Both the position numbers and the translations under genes were made by a program. From Chrysomallon squamiferum (lineage: Eukaryota; Mollusca; Gastropoda; Neomphalida; Peltospiridae): a DNA stretch of 64,000 nt. The notes under the pieces are model-generated. The model saw only the letters and a list, made by a program, of their open reading frames with translations, was not told where the DNA came from and did not search any database. This document shows positions 35,230-47,305 of the stretch, piece after piece (position 1 is the stretch's first letter; each line of letters opens with the position of its first letter). The DNA lies in NCBI GenBank assembly GCA_012295275.1, contig CM022677.1, positions 9,737,304 through 9,801,303 of the forward strand, written 5' to 3'.

Positions 35230-35914
35230 TCACACAAAGATTTTTTTTTGTTATTTTTAAATATTTACAAAACAACAGAAATTAAATTTAAAAAAGTAAT
35301 AAGAAAAAAGAAGAAAAAAGAAAATAAGAAAACTATAAATAGTAAATAAATATATAAAAAAATAAATAAAATGTAACATATGCAGCACAGATATACCATG
35401 TGCCAATGTATGTTATGTTTTTGTGTGTGTATGTATGTATGTTCGTCATGCATGTGGTTATGTATGCATGCATATGTTTATGTGTGTATGTATGTGCAAT
35501 TTGAGGTCATTAGTGTCATCCAGTCAGTGAAGAGAACATTTTACTCATCTTTGATCACGAGCTTGTCAATCAGCTTGTGCTCTTGACTCGACTTTGTACC
35601 ATTAATTGTGGATGTATGTATGTATGTACGTGTATGTATGTATGTATGTATGAATGTATTCCATTGTGTTTTTTACGGTTTATTCAAGTTTGAGTTTATT
35701 CTAGCTGCCCTGTTTGTAACATGGTTCTGGTAAGACATTTGTCCAGAGCTGTTTGGTTTTACAGGGAAAGGAGCCAAGATTCATCAGATGTTGTAATGGT
35801 TGCCAAAAATGTTCGGTTATCACCAAATGTGATTTGAGAGGCTTGTGTAGTCTTAATTATTGTTATTTTATTGTCGTCGTCGTCGTCACCATCGTATATT
35901 ATCTGTATAATCAA
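35230..35914. other. Dispersed repeat and ATGT microsatellite region
   Basis: 35260-35490 resembles 48440-48690 (A-rich part, then gtaacatatgcagcacagatataccatg and ATGT repeats). ATGT runs recur at 35607-35655. No gene was seen. Confidence 0.5.
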
Positions 35915-36712
35915 ACTATAATTAGATAATAAAATATCATAATCATCCGCGGGATCCCACATTTTTCTGTAATATCACCTTTCCTCGTTATAATCTCTAA
36001 TATTGTTAACGGAAAAGAACATTTCTCTCGCAGTTTGTCTCTTTGTTTGTTAATATTAACATGACATATGTAATTATCATTATAATATGTGGTGTAAGTA
36101 ACAGAAAACTCACGTTAATCTCTCGTGGACACGCCTTTAATCCTGTCACTCTAAAATAGTTTATATTAAAAAAGTGATATGGAAGAAATCCCTGTATTCA
36201 GTCATATATATTCTATACAGGGCTTCTCCAAGTAAAATTAAATATCATCATCAACCTGCAAATAATTTTCACCTTTTGCTATAAAAAAAAATCTAACACC
36301 ATCACCACCGTCTATACGACTAAATTAATAATCGAATATAATTTTATTATTATTATTATTATGAATAGATCAGTTTACTTTATCACAATCTCACGAACGT
36401 TTCTATACTTAACTTGATCAATATATATATATTATTTACTAGCAGCAGAGGAAAAATAGGTGATATTTTAATACGTATACGTTTGTTTTCCAACGATAAA
36501 CATTGCGTGAATAACAAAAAATAATGAAGTAGATAATGTTCGTTATGTTAAATTTAATTACCTACAGTATATAGAAAAATAAGATTTCATCGATAATTTC
36601 CATTTGTTAATAACACATTGCAGACATGCAGGTCCTTGGAAAAATATTTTTATATCACTTTAAATTTCAGAAAGAATGGAAATGTTACTAATTTTTGAAA
36701 TTTTAAATTATC
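35915..36712. repeat. Large direct repeat, copy B (~800 bp)
   Basis: Same orientation and block order as 30613-31372. It begins ctataattagataataaa and ends ggaaatgttactaattttt. Contains the near-identical block 35975-36208. Confidence 0.9.
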
Positions 36713-37907
36713 AATATTTAACGTGATCCGTGTTTTAGGTAAAATACCACGTTAATACCACGTTAATATTTTCGTCATTTTATCTTCTAGGCGTCACCTA
36801 GTAGTAAGTAAAATATAATTTATAGTGTAGTTAATAAAATTAAAATTACATAACTGTAACATTGTTGATTTATAAAAGGACACTATAGAAGAAATACTAA
36901 ACATTTTCTAAGTATTTTACACGGCTGATATTAATGTCTTACGTAATGTTTTTTTGTGCAATCTCTACCAGTGTAATTATAGTCAAATTAATCTGTTGTT
37001 CTCGATATTTCATAAAATAATACCTTCTCCTTTGATGAAATAGGTTTATTGCATCACTTTCCACTACTATATAATTTTATTATTTTTAATATGCGCACAG
37101 CATTATGATTGCAAAAGACACGAATTGTTAAGAATATCATGTCATTTTTGGCTCAGCTGCTAGAAAATAAAAAATAATTGCCGTTCTGGTATCTCAAGTT
37201 ATCGGGAGAAAATATTTTCAGAATGTGATAATGTAAGCTTATGTGTGTGTGTGTGTGTATATATATATAAAATTTCTTCAACTGAATCTGAATTTTGTCG
37301 TATAAACGGCCGTAATTGTAAGGATTTGTTAAATAAATATTTTAGAGATACAGGTAAAGGCGGACTGCGAAGAGTTATTATTTAAACGAAAATTTTACAT
37401 GTGATAATTACACATGCCTAATGATACCAAGAAATAAGAGATTAATTTTTTTTTTTACGAAATGTATCAGTATTAAAGATTATGAAAAGAAAAGGTTTTT
37501 ATTTTGTTTTCTCTTCCGGAATGTTTCACTGTGGATAGTCTTTTTTCTTTTGGATGACGTGAAACTAATATCGTAATCGAGACTCATTTCCGACTCGCAC
37601 GTCACTTCGCGTCTGCTAAAAAAACACACCAATAAAAAAAAAAAAAAAAAAACCAGTTTTAATCTGCTTTTACTTTTGAACGATAACAGATCATAAGAAA
37701 TATTCATTTATTAATTATGTTTATGGCATACAACGAAAAAATGATACGGAACTCTCAGGGATGGAATTAGGGACCTCTTAGATTGTAATGTTTATATCAT
37801 TTTTTATTTTATTTAACAATAGAAATTATACTAATCAAGTCTTTTTTTAATCTTTTATTTTATTTGTTATTTATTTATTTATTTGTTTATTTATTATTTA
37901 ATTTATT

Positions 37908-37947
<40 letters not shown>

Positions 37948-39526
37948 ATTTATTATTAATATTATTAATATTCTTCTTCTTCTTATTTTATATAATTACA
38001 TGCAATATGAAAATTAATCCTGAACAATCTTTGCATTTTTCATTATTAATAATAGAAAATAATAAAAATAATTACTGATTTCTCAAACCACTTTCAGTCA
38101 CAATAAATAATGAAAAGTTTTAAAAAGTTTTATGGTGCAAAACGAATCCTGGAGAAGATGCATTTTCCAAAAAACTCGTGAAAAAGATTATCATATAAAC
38201 CCATGTTTTATAATCAAAAGTAAAAAAGTAAAATATAAAATTCTTCAATCTATAATTAATATGATCACTAAAAATGTTTCTTTTCAATTTGATCTTGGAT
38301 TTTCATTGTTTAAGTTTTTGGAAAGCTGACAACGCAGCACATTAAATTTGAATTATAACTTTATAAAGTATACTGAGAAGTGAAGATTAATGTCTTTTTT
38401 GTTTTTCTATTAAAAAGGAAGAAATGAGAAGACCTGAAATTAAGGAGATATATTATTATCTACACCAAATATTAATACTGAAAAGAAGAGCTGTAAAGTT
38501 TATACTGACTATTATTGTAAACAACAAGCTCAGTAGAAATATGAAGAAATATGGATGGGTTTCCAGGTAAGTGCCCTTTTTAAATAAATGTGTTAGAGAA
38601 AATAGGGTGAAGGTAAAGGTATGCCAGATAATTAAATGTGAAAGATGATTTCAAAATATTTACTTTAAAGAGAAACTCATTGTATATTGAGAATTATAGA
38701 ACAGGTTAAGAGATATATATACTTTTTTTAATTTTATTTTAGTAATAAATTTAAAAATGACAGATGCACAGACAGATGGAAAGATGATGGAGTGATACAT
38801 AGATTATACAGACTGCATGAAAAATAGAGTCAGAAGGTTGATAAATAGTCATAGTAAGAAAATGGAATAATAAAATATAGATAGACAGACAGACAGACAG
38901 AAGACAGACCATAGATAAATTGACAGAGAGGAAGATAGAGGTAGGTCCAGTGAGAAAGAAAATAAAGTTATGTAGACAGAAATACAGCTTATAATGTAGC
39001 TATGTAGGCATAGTTAGATATGTAGGTAGGCAGGGAGTTGGGTTGACAGATGGTTACTGATGCATTGGAAAGTGCTTGCATGGAGAAAATGAAAAAACAA
39101 ATAGGTTGGTAGATAGGTAGATATGTGTGTAGCTAGGTTGATATACATCTATATCAAAGTGCAGGTACATGTGTTTGATGTGCTAGAACCTGTGTGAATG
39201 AGAGTGTGCTTGTGATATAAATAGACACATACAGAAAGACAGAGGTTGTAAGATATTTATGCAGGGAGGTAGCCAGGGAGATAGACAGATGATTTATGAA
39301 TGGTTATTGATGGATCAGAATGTGAACAGATAGATGAAATAAAAATACAAAAACTGATAGGTTGGTATATGTATGTATGGTAATGTGGAAATAGGTTTTG
39401 ATATATAAGTATGCAAGTAGTGTATATTTTTCTGTTACAGATATGTATTTCTGTATGTTAAGGAGAATGTTCTTGTATATTTTTGAGGAGTGGCTGTAAA
39501 TTTAATGTGAAACAGGGAGTTAATAA

Positions 39527-39575
<49 letters not shown>

Positions 39576-39966
39576 CATGTGTAAGAAAATTTTATTGTAT
39601 ATTTTTGACAGAAGGGATGGGCATATATTTAAGTGTGTTTATAGAGGACAGATTTAACATAAAAGAAAAATAGATAAGATAGATAGAAAAATCATAAGTA
39701 GCTAGGTAGATATGTAGGCAGATCAGTAGGTTCATAGACCAATAGATATTTACATATATATAATATAAGTGAGTTGGTGGTAACCACATGTATATGTGTA
39801 AGAAAGTGTAGCTGTGTGTGTTTGTGTGTCAGAAATATGTAAGTGTGTTATAAATGGATAGAAATACAGAAAAACAGCTATGTATAGATGCATAGATGAT
39901 ACATGGATGGTTATTGATACACTGGAATATGGATAGAGGAATAAGATAACTGTGTATGTGTGTATG

Positions 39967-40057
<91 letters not shown>

Positions 40058-40200
40058 GATGCATGGAAAAGGGTTTAGAGAAATGTTTGGATATGCATGG
40101 TGTGAGTGATTGATTTACTTAGAATTTGATGGGTGGATAGGTAGATGGATATGCATACTATTGGATACATATCAGCAACAGTAAAGTAGATAACAAAATT
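36713..40200. other. AT-rich intergenic DNA passing into degenerate GATA/GACA simple repeat
   Basis: 36713-38570 is AT-rich with a (TATC)n run at 37913-37950 and no accepted gene. From 38870 to about 40150 the plus strand is a degenerate mix of gata, gaca, gtgt and gtag tetranucleotides, with a pure (GT)n at 39530-39573 and (GA)n at 39982-40053. Confidence 0.6.
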
Positions 40201-40479
40201 TGAAGGTAGCATGCTGAGGGTTGGCATTCAAATGTGAAGACAATGGGCAGCAGTTATCCCAATATTTAAAAATTTATAGATATAATTAAAAGAGAGCAGA
40301 CCTTTGTTGAAGTTTCCATTTTACAATTAACAGCAGCTGAAAGATTGGTATAAAAATGTAGGAAAATCCAACAAGTTGACTTTGCCATATGCCATATGCC
40401 AACAGCAAATGCTCTCTTTACAGGATAGAAAACTCCAGCAGACAACACTAATTCCATCTGGCATTTTGTCAGACTGTGA

Positions 40480-41010
40480 AATATTATTTGTTGGTCTTTT
40501 GGGAAATAAATAAAGTAAGAAAGAAAGAAAGAAAGGGTAAGTAGAATAAAAAATCGTGTGCTGAATTGTTTTCATTTCATTTGGATGCTAACACTAAATA
40601 CTATACTATATTTTAATATTATGTAATGTAAAACAATAAGACATAACATAATGGAATGGAATGGAATACAATATAATATCTACCATTTTGTTGGTCTTTT
40701 GGGAAATAAAGAGAGAAATAAAGAAAGAAAGAAAGAAAGAAAAAAGGAAGTGGAATCAAAAATTTTGTGCTGAATCATTTTCATTTCATTTGTCTTCTAA
40801 TACCAAATAACATAATATAATGTAAAAGAATAAAACACAAACATAATGGAATGGAATACATTTATAATCTACCATTTTGTTTGTCTTTTGGGAAATAAAT
40901 AAAAAAAGAATAAACGAAAGAAAGGCAAGTACAATCAAAAATCTTGTGCTGAATCATTATCATTTCATTTGATATGATATCTACCATTTTGGTGGTCTTT
41001 TGTGAAATAA
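40480..41010. repeat. ~190-bp tandem repeat, about 3 copies
   Basis: Successive copies begin near 40487, 40688, 40876 and 40989 with a version of tttgttggtcttttgggaaa, followed by (gaaa)n, a gtgctgaat.attttcattt block and an AT-rich tail with aatggaatggaat. Copies have indels. Confidence 0.8.
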
Positions 41011-41275
41011 GCTATACTATAATCCCCTATTGTTTCACCATTACCCATCCTTGACAGCTTCAGTCATATATAACGATAGGTTTTGGCACAGTGTGGTGAC
41101 ACTGTGTTGGTGGGTGTCAGCCCAAGAAGTTGACAAATCTATTTTGTTTAGTACCAGGATGTAGAATAATAAAAGTCTCGGGACGTAGGCATATGTAATT
41201 GGTTTATAAGTTCTGCGCTGCAGTTATGAGATGCCTGTTTTGTTAACAACAAGATGAGAAAATTTACTAGAGGTG

Positions 41276-41830
41276 AACTATGTCACAATGCAGAGCCTAC
41301 GTTGTGGCTGCAGACAACATGCTCCAGATGGTAGACAAGATACAACACAACCATGTGGTGGTGCCATTTATTAAGCACGTACATGTGTTCAAGGCAAAAC
41401 TCATGGACTGATCTAAAATAGAAACAATGCCAATTCCTAAGATTTATGCTGATGAGATTTCCAATCTCAGGAAGAACTGTGACATTGTTGCTGATGGATT
41501 GTTAACCAAGATTCCACATTTTAGTGCCATCAAGATGAAACTATACTGACAGCGACACAAAACCCTACCCTGATGACACCAGACAAGACAGGACACAATT
41601 CCCAACAGTCCCCAAAGTACACAGGTGACAAAATTGATGGATTGTGTTACAAACACATGGATAGCAGGACCATGGCACCAGCAATGTGGAACCATTTTGG
41701 CAATGATAGTCACCATACCAATAATGCTTGGAAGAATGGCATCATAAAATAAACAAAATTGTCCAGAAGGGTCATCCGAACATTTCTGAAGTAGTAGGGC
41801 TTCTAAAACGTGAACAGTTAGCATTCCTTG
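41276..41830 (+). pseudogene. FLYWCH/MULE-type transposase relic
   Basis: The first frame reads CRAYVVAADNMLQMV and KIQHNHVV, the C-terminal half of a FLYWCH zinc finger (…C-R/K-A…HNH). It continues PIPKIYADEISNLRKNCD, LLTKIPHFSAIKMKLY and QRHKTLP, the linker seen before MULE transposase domains. It then jumps to WNHFGNDSHHTNNA and INKIVQKGHPNISEVVGLLK, the extreme C-terminus (RTNNAxEGWHNxxN…HPNI). The DDE core is deleted and stops are present. Element ends were not found. Confidence 0.7.
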
Positions 41831-41839
41831 TAGTAGTTT

Positions 41840-42180
41840 TGGAGATAGCTACATAGGTATATATGTTTGTGTATTTATATATTCACACAAACAGACATAC
41901 ATAGATAATTAAAAGATACAGTCTAAATAGAAGAGAGATAGACAGACAAATACAGTCAGACAGATATATTCATAGACAAAGGTAGACCAGTAGCTAGCTA
42001 GACACATAGGCAGACAGATAGATAGATACATAGAATGATAGCTGGATAGAGATAGACCGAACAAAAGCAGTAGATGGCTTGATATATAAATATATAGTAG
42101 AGAGAAAAGTGTATAAATCAACAAACAGATAGGCAGACAGAGATAGAGATAAAAAGATGCATATAATCAGAGAATATATG
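41840..42180. other. Degenerate GATA/GACA simple repeat, continuation
   Basis: Mixed agac, agat and atag tetranucleotides on the plus strand. No gene content. Confidence 0.7.
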
Positions 42181-42232
42181 TAACTTACATCATCTAATTA
42201 AGTATTTTGATAAAAGATCTTAAAATTATAAT

Positions 42233-42425
42233 ACTGGGTTGGAACAAAAGTTAATACAATTTTTTTTTATCAGTAGATGTTATTTGATTTCATTTCACAC
42301 TTATAAATACTTATACAGACATACATACTCTGAAACTGAATAAAATGGCAGCTAGTATAAATATCTAAATATGTTTTTAATTTCACCTAAAAAGATTCTA
42401 TGAACTTTTATAGCAACCCACTTAT
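42233..42425. mobile_element. Mariner-like MITE, ~190 bp
   Basis: Terminal inverted repeats read ctgggttggaacaaaagtt at the left and gaacttttatagcaaccca at the right, each flanked by TA as expected for Tc1/mariner insertion. It has no coding capacity. The region 42426-43040 next to it is AT-rich intergenic DNA. Confidence 0.75.
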
Positions 42426-43040
42426 TATTTAATCAGTACAATAAGTCTGATCAGACTGAGTTGTTACTTTGTATTTTGAAAAAGAACTAAAATAAAATAA
42501 TAAAATAAAAATGTGTAAGTTTGTGGTTGACAATGCACTGATCAGACGCCCACTTCATCTCTTCACACACATTTCCTTGTACAGCCTCCAGTCTACCCAC
42601 ATTCCCTGAAATCAGAGTTTTTTTTTTTTTTAAATACATAATTTTCATCAATTTTTATATCTGTATTAAAAAAAACAGCCATTGTCATCCTTTAAATGAT
42701 GTCTATATATATATATATAATTTCAGGGTCACCATAGCTGGTTTTTTAATACAGATATAAATATATATATATATATTGCCATGGTGACTGAAAACAATAT
42801 ATATTGTAAAGATGTGTATTACAAACAGGGCTTGACTAAGACAGCATATGTTATAATGGGACCTTACATTAAAGACACAATGTCATGAACTGATTTGTTT
42901 ATTTGTGATTTACTGAAACTGATATCTGATGTATCAATTTAAAATACATTAACAGGTAACAAATGTTAATTATATTTTTACATTCAATGGAATCTGTACA
43001 GAAATAAATTAATGAACTTTTTTTTTCAAAAAGACATTTT

Positions 43041-43046
43041 TTTATT
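43041..43046 (-). terminator. Poly(A) signal AATAAA after the minus-strand terminal exon
   Basis: Canonical hexamer on the minus strand, about 45 bp after the TGA at 43091-43093. Confidence 0.6.
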
Positions 43047-43090
43047 TCAACATAATAAAGAATGTAAATTAAAGTAGCTGTATCCTTTGA

Positions 43091-43174
43091 TCAGATATAG
43101 TCTGCTCCAGTGTCCTCCATATCCACCAGAGTAAATGTGTAAACAGCCATGTCATATCCACCCACAGCAAAAGT
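43091..43174 (-). CDS. Terminal exon of an unrecognised minus-strand gene
   Basis: After acceptor taatttcag the exon reads TFAVGGYDMAVYTFTLVDME and DTGADYI then TGA, with a poly(A) signal close behind. The codon content looks genuinely coding, but no family was recognised. Upstream exons are uncertain; the repeat-bearing exon at 44200-45188 is the nearest candidate on the same strand, though no phase-0 donor joining them was found. Confidence 0.5.
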   Translation of the reverse strand, partial: TFAVGGYDMAVYTFTLVDMEDTGADYI

Positions 43175-43264
43175 CTGAAATTAAGAAGAGCGTAATTAAG
43201 TTGTACAGTCATTTCTTTCTTTTTATTTCTCTGTTTTTTCTTTCTTTATTTCTGTATTTATTTA

Positions 43265-44134
43265 CCGTATATACTTGTGTACAAGACGACCTTATGTATA
43301 AGTCGATGTGTATTTTAAGACCAAAAATTGCATCATTTTAGGTATTACTTGTGTATAAGTCAACTGTAGATTCCAGACACCGTCACTATTTTTAGACCAG
43401 TGTGACAGTGCCATGAAGGCCTACATTGTACGCCTACTGTAACATAACTTGCACGAGCTGTAACTTGCACGTGCAATTCAAAGTAAGATAATTTCGGAAC
43501 CTCAGCAATATTTTTTTCTATCGAAACTCTGCTACAAGACACGCCCCCGATCCTATTCCTAGTGCGCTAATTGGCTGAGGCTTCGCGCACTTGGCAACCG
43601 ACTAGAATAACAAATATGGCAAGAAGTTGAACTGATTTTTGTTGCAGAACATTTATAGAAATTTAGTTTGTTTTCGATTTGTCGGTAGTGGATATTAATG
43701 ACGATTGCAATATTATTTCACCAAATTCTTTACAATTACACAAGTGAGTTTTGTTTATGAAATTAGGACCGATATTTAGTGCAATTTGGCAGAGAAGTCT
43801 GCATTCCTAGATCATTGCAAGACGCCATAAGGCATAATGCCGTACTGACAGTTTTCTCGCTTTAAAATGTATTTTTGTGTCATTAAACGGAAGAATATCA
43901 TGTTTTACATTCATATTTGGTTTTGTTATTTAATTTATCCAAATTTTTTATACGATAAAATTATATTTTTGAAAAGCTGAAAGACCCGCGATTATTTTAG
44001 ATGCATCCCGTAGCAAAAAATAGTCAAAATGGCGACTCTTCAGCAACAGCTACAAAAGCATTACCTATGTATAAGTCAAAATATTACCTTAATATAGTCT
44101 CCCAAAAATTTGACTTATACACAAGTATATACGG
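43265..44134. mobile_element. 870-bp non-autonomous DNA transposon with terminal inverted repeats
   Basis: Starts CCGTATATACTTGTGTACAA and ends with the inverted form (acacaagtatatacgg). Inner arms tgtataagtc and gacttataca are also repeated. Both sides carry tatttattta, which may be the target duplication but is low complexity. It has no long ORF; the inside has a GC-richer part near 43540-43620. Superfamily not assigned. Confidence 0.8.
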
Positions 44135-44199
44135 TATTTATTTATTTATTTTTATTTTTTATTTTTATTATTATTATTATTATTTTATTATTTTACTTT

Positions 44200-45188
44200 T
44201 GTCTTGTCTTTTATTTTCAGAAATGTTCTTGACAGATTCTGTTTTCTTCACCTCTGCTGTTGTTGCTGTAGTTGTTTCATCATCACTTTTTGCTGCTGCT
44301 GTCTTATTTAAGCTAGTTTCTGACTGAACTGTGTTTTCACTGACTGTGTTACTGGTGTTTTCTGTGACTGTGTTACTGGTGTTTTCACTGACTGTGTTGC
44401 TGCTGTTCTCTTTAAGCTGGTTTCTGACTGAACTGTGTTTTCACTGACTGTGTTACTGGTGTTTTCACTGACTGTGTTCTGGTGTTTTCACTGACTGTGT
44501 TACTGGTGTTTTCTGTGACTGTGTTACTGGTGTTTTCACTGATTGTGTTACTGGTGTTTTCACTGACTGTGTTCTGGTGTTTTCACTGACTGTGTTACTG
44601 GTGTTTTCTGTGACTGTGTTACTGGTGTTTTCTGTGACTGTGTTACTGGTGTTTTCACTGACTGTGTTACTGGTGTTTTCACTGACTGTGTTACTGCTGT
44701 TTTCACTGACTGTGTTACTGCTGTTTTCAGTGACTGTGTTACTGGTGTTTTCTGTGACTGTGTTACTGGTGTTTTCACTGACTGTGTTGCTGCTGTTCTC
44801 TTTAAGCTGGTTTCTGACTGAACTGTGTTTTCACTGACTGTGTTACTGGTGTTTTCACTGACTGTGTTACTGGTGTTTTCACTGATTGTGTTACTGCTGT
44901 TTTCACTGACTGTGTTACTGCTGTTTTCACTGATTGTGTTACTGCTGTTTTCACTGACTGTTACTGCTGTTTTCACTGACTGTGTTACTGGTGTTTTCAC
45001 TGACTGTGTTACTGGTGTTTTCACTGATTGTGTTACTGCTGTTTTCACTGATTGTGTTACTGCTGTTTTCACTGACTGTGTTACTGGTGTTTTCACTGAC
45101 TGTGTTACTGGTGTTTTCACTGACTGTGTTACTGCTGTTTTCTGCTTCTATCACTGGCATGTGCTCTGCCTCTGTCTTCTTTTTACCT
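44200..45188 (-). pseudogene. Candidate exon with 8-residue repeat (SENTSNTV) array, reading frame broken
   Basis: On the minus strand an acceptor (tttgtag) at 45189 precedes GKKKTEAEHMPVIEAENSSN and then many SENTSNTV/SENSSNTI units. The far end (about 44335-44215) reads VQSETSLNKTAAAKSDDE and TTAEVKKTESVKNISEN in the same frame. Inside, a 2-bp deletion near 44955 gives an early stop, and 1-bp deletions at about 44470 and 44572 plus two 56-bp units change frame again; the shifts add up to zero modulo 3. It could be a decaying Ser/Thr-rich protein, an allele of a variable array, or an assembly error. Confidence 0.4.
44324..45150. repeat. 24-bp tandem repeat array (about 33 units)
   Basis: Unit gactgtgttactggtgtttt plus cact. 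Variants have gattg, ctgctg, tctgtg or small deletions. Two compound units contain ctctttaagctggtttctga. Two of three minus-strand frames are open through most of the array. Confidence 0.95.
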
Positions 45189-45439
45189 ACAAACAAGTGA
45201 TATTTTTATATACCTCTTATCTCTTTATAGCACAGTGTGTCATTTGTTTCTACATAATTATGTTTGTATATAATATAGATATATATATATATATACAGTT
45301 TTTTATATACAGAAGTGCATAGGCCTTACAGAAGCATGACGAATACTTTTAAAATTATTTTTATTTATTTATTTATTTATTTATTTATTTTATTTCTTAA
45401 TTATTTTTATGTTGGTTTTTTTATTAATTTTTTTTTTTT

Positions 45440-45600
45440 TTTTTTTTTGCAGCCTGTAGATGATAATTTTAATAATAGTGAGTAGCCTGTAGATGATAAT
45501 TATAATAATTGTGAGTTGGCTGTAGATGATAATTATAATAATAGTGAGGATCATAATTACAATAATACTGAGTAGGTTTGTAGATGATAATTATAATAAT
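45440..45600. repeat. Degenerate gatgataattataataata repeat, short cluster
   Basis: Four or five copies of a unit like tgtagatgataattataata plus atagtgagta. The same family forms a longer cluster at 47860-48240. Confidence 0.75.
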
Positions 45601-45690
45601 GAGACTGGCTCAGTTGTTAGAATATTTCACTGATGTGGAAGCTCACTGGATCAATGCTTTTCATTTTTCTCTGACATTATTTTTGTAAAA
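45600..45690 (+). mobile_element. tRNA-derived SINE, copy 1
   Basis: gactggctcagttgttagaa fits a Pol III A box and ctggatcaatgc about 35 bp later a weak B box. The copy at 48236 shares the whole head. Confidence 0.55.
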
Positions 45691-45842
45691 TATTGGCTGT
45701 ATATTGTAAATACTAGAAAAGAAAAAGAAAAAAGAAGGAAAAAAAAAAAGAAAAAAAAAAAAGTATAAATAGATAAATAAAAAAAAATGAAAATAAATAA
45801 ATAAATAAGGAAACAGACTGACAGACAGATCAAAGCTTTTTT

Positions 45843-46115
45843 TTTTCTAATATTTTGTGAAAATGTTACACAACTCTTTGTTCTTTCTCAGAAGCATGTA
45901 GCATCATTTAGGCGGATTCCAAAGTGTGTTTATCTAAGCTTGCAAATCTTCATTACTATGTCAAAACAAATTAAAAGGATTGAACTTGGGATGGTTGATG
46001 CATTTGGCAATATTCAGATGGTATTCTCTGACATGGTATTCAAAGAAAGAAAAACTTTCTGCACCTCACTAATGTTCATATCTGATACCAGATTCAACTC
46101 CATAATAGTTTCCTG
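45843..46115 (-). pseudogene. Second, decayed copy of the 49-kb coding-like cassette (exon B part)
   Basis: Minus strand shows ETIMELNLVSD, then EYHLNIAKCINHPKFNPF, matching the cassette at 48961-49270, but with a stop after NLF, further stops and an altered acceptor region. It is a diverged, dead paralog. Confidence 0.6.
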
Positions 46116-47259
46116 AAGAAACAAAATTCAGCTCAGGATGAGAATTCAAATAAGAAAAAAAAAATTTAAAAATGTTAATCTTCATTTTGTAAAAGAAGCA
46201 TTTTTATTTGAGTTTGAAATTGACATTTTTGCATCATATGATTTAGTTTTGATGGAGAGGCTACGTAAATATATATATGTATATCTATAAAATGATAGTA
46301 ATTATTGTAGTACTGAAGATACATCTGAAAACCAGGTTTCTGTGATTATTATTAATACTAGATATAAATAATTTGTAGGTTTACATGATTATTAATATTA
46401 CTAGATGTAAATAATGTGTAGGTTTACTTGATTATTGTTAAAACTAGATAAAAATGATTTGTAGGTTTAGATAATTATTATTAAAACTAGTATATGTTTG
46501 TAGTCACATAAGCAATATTTGGTGAACTAAAAAAATACTATGAAATATTACTTCATTCCAGATTCACTATGCAAGGTAATTTTTTTTTTTTATGTTTTAA
46601 GCCATAATAACACACTTTTGTTTTCTATTTTGTAGATCATTGTCCAGTTGTATAAAATATTTTTTACTTGTCCTAATGTAATATTTTGTTTAAATAATTG
46701 CAAAATGCATCGCAATTGAAAAATAATTGTAAGTTTGTGTGATTGTGTTGTGTGTGTTGCATGCATTTCTCCAGGGTTTTTTGTTAGAAACTTTTATGTA
46801 GTTATCATATTTATTTTTCAAAAATATATTTTATGTAAAATTGTTTTTGTTTTGAAAAGTTTTACTAAAATTCCCTATTACTTTCTCATTTTTATGTTTT
46901 ATTCTAATGTTTATATGATCTAATTATCTAAAAATATTAAATATTATTTTTCAAAAATATTTTGTGTAACATTGTTTTTGTTTTGAAAAGGTTTACCAGA
47001 ATTCCCTATTGATTACTCATTTTTGTATTTTATTCTATTTAACCAAAAACATTAAATGGTATGAAATAAAGTATTCTTACAATTATACTGACATACTTAG
47101 TTACTGAATGTGTAACTTAAACCAGGATATTTAATATCAGTATAGATGTATATACCTTATTTCCATTCAGTTTATGTATATTTCATGCTGTATACTTATT
47201 TAAAGTCAGTATATTTAACATTGATTTGTGTTCCCAGTATATTTATACAGAATCATCAG

Positions 47260-47305
<46 letters not shown>

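Noticed and set aside
30613-36712. Large direct repeats as LTRs of the gypsy-like relic
   Set aside because: They lack TG…CA ends and a primer-binding site next to them, and about 1 kb of unrelated DNA precedes gag while more than 1.9 kb follows integrase. Their core conservation pattern also does not fit an LTR pair.
38399-38574. Open frame ending at a perfect donor (CCAG|gtaagtg)
   Set aside because: About 50 codons starting MRRPEIKEIYYY, but no partner exon, start context or family; probably chance in AT-rich DNA.
40266-40575. Minus-strand ORFs of 63 and 82 codons
   Set aside because: Overlap the start of a 190-bp tandem repeat; no recognisable domain or splice context.
41444-41824. 126-codon minus-strand ORF
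   Set aside because: Antisense shadow of the FLYWCH/MULE relic, whose plus-strand motifs are clear.
44001-44327. 108-codon plus-strand ORF
   Set aside because: Starts inside the TIR transposon and runs through a (TTA)n tract; no conserved content.
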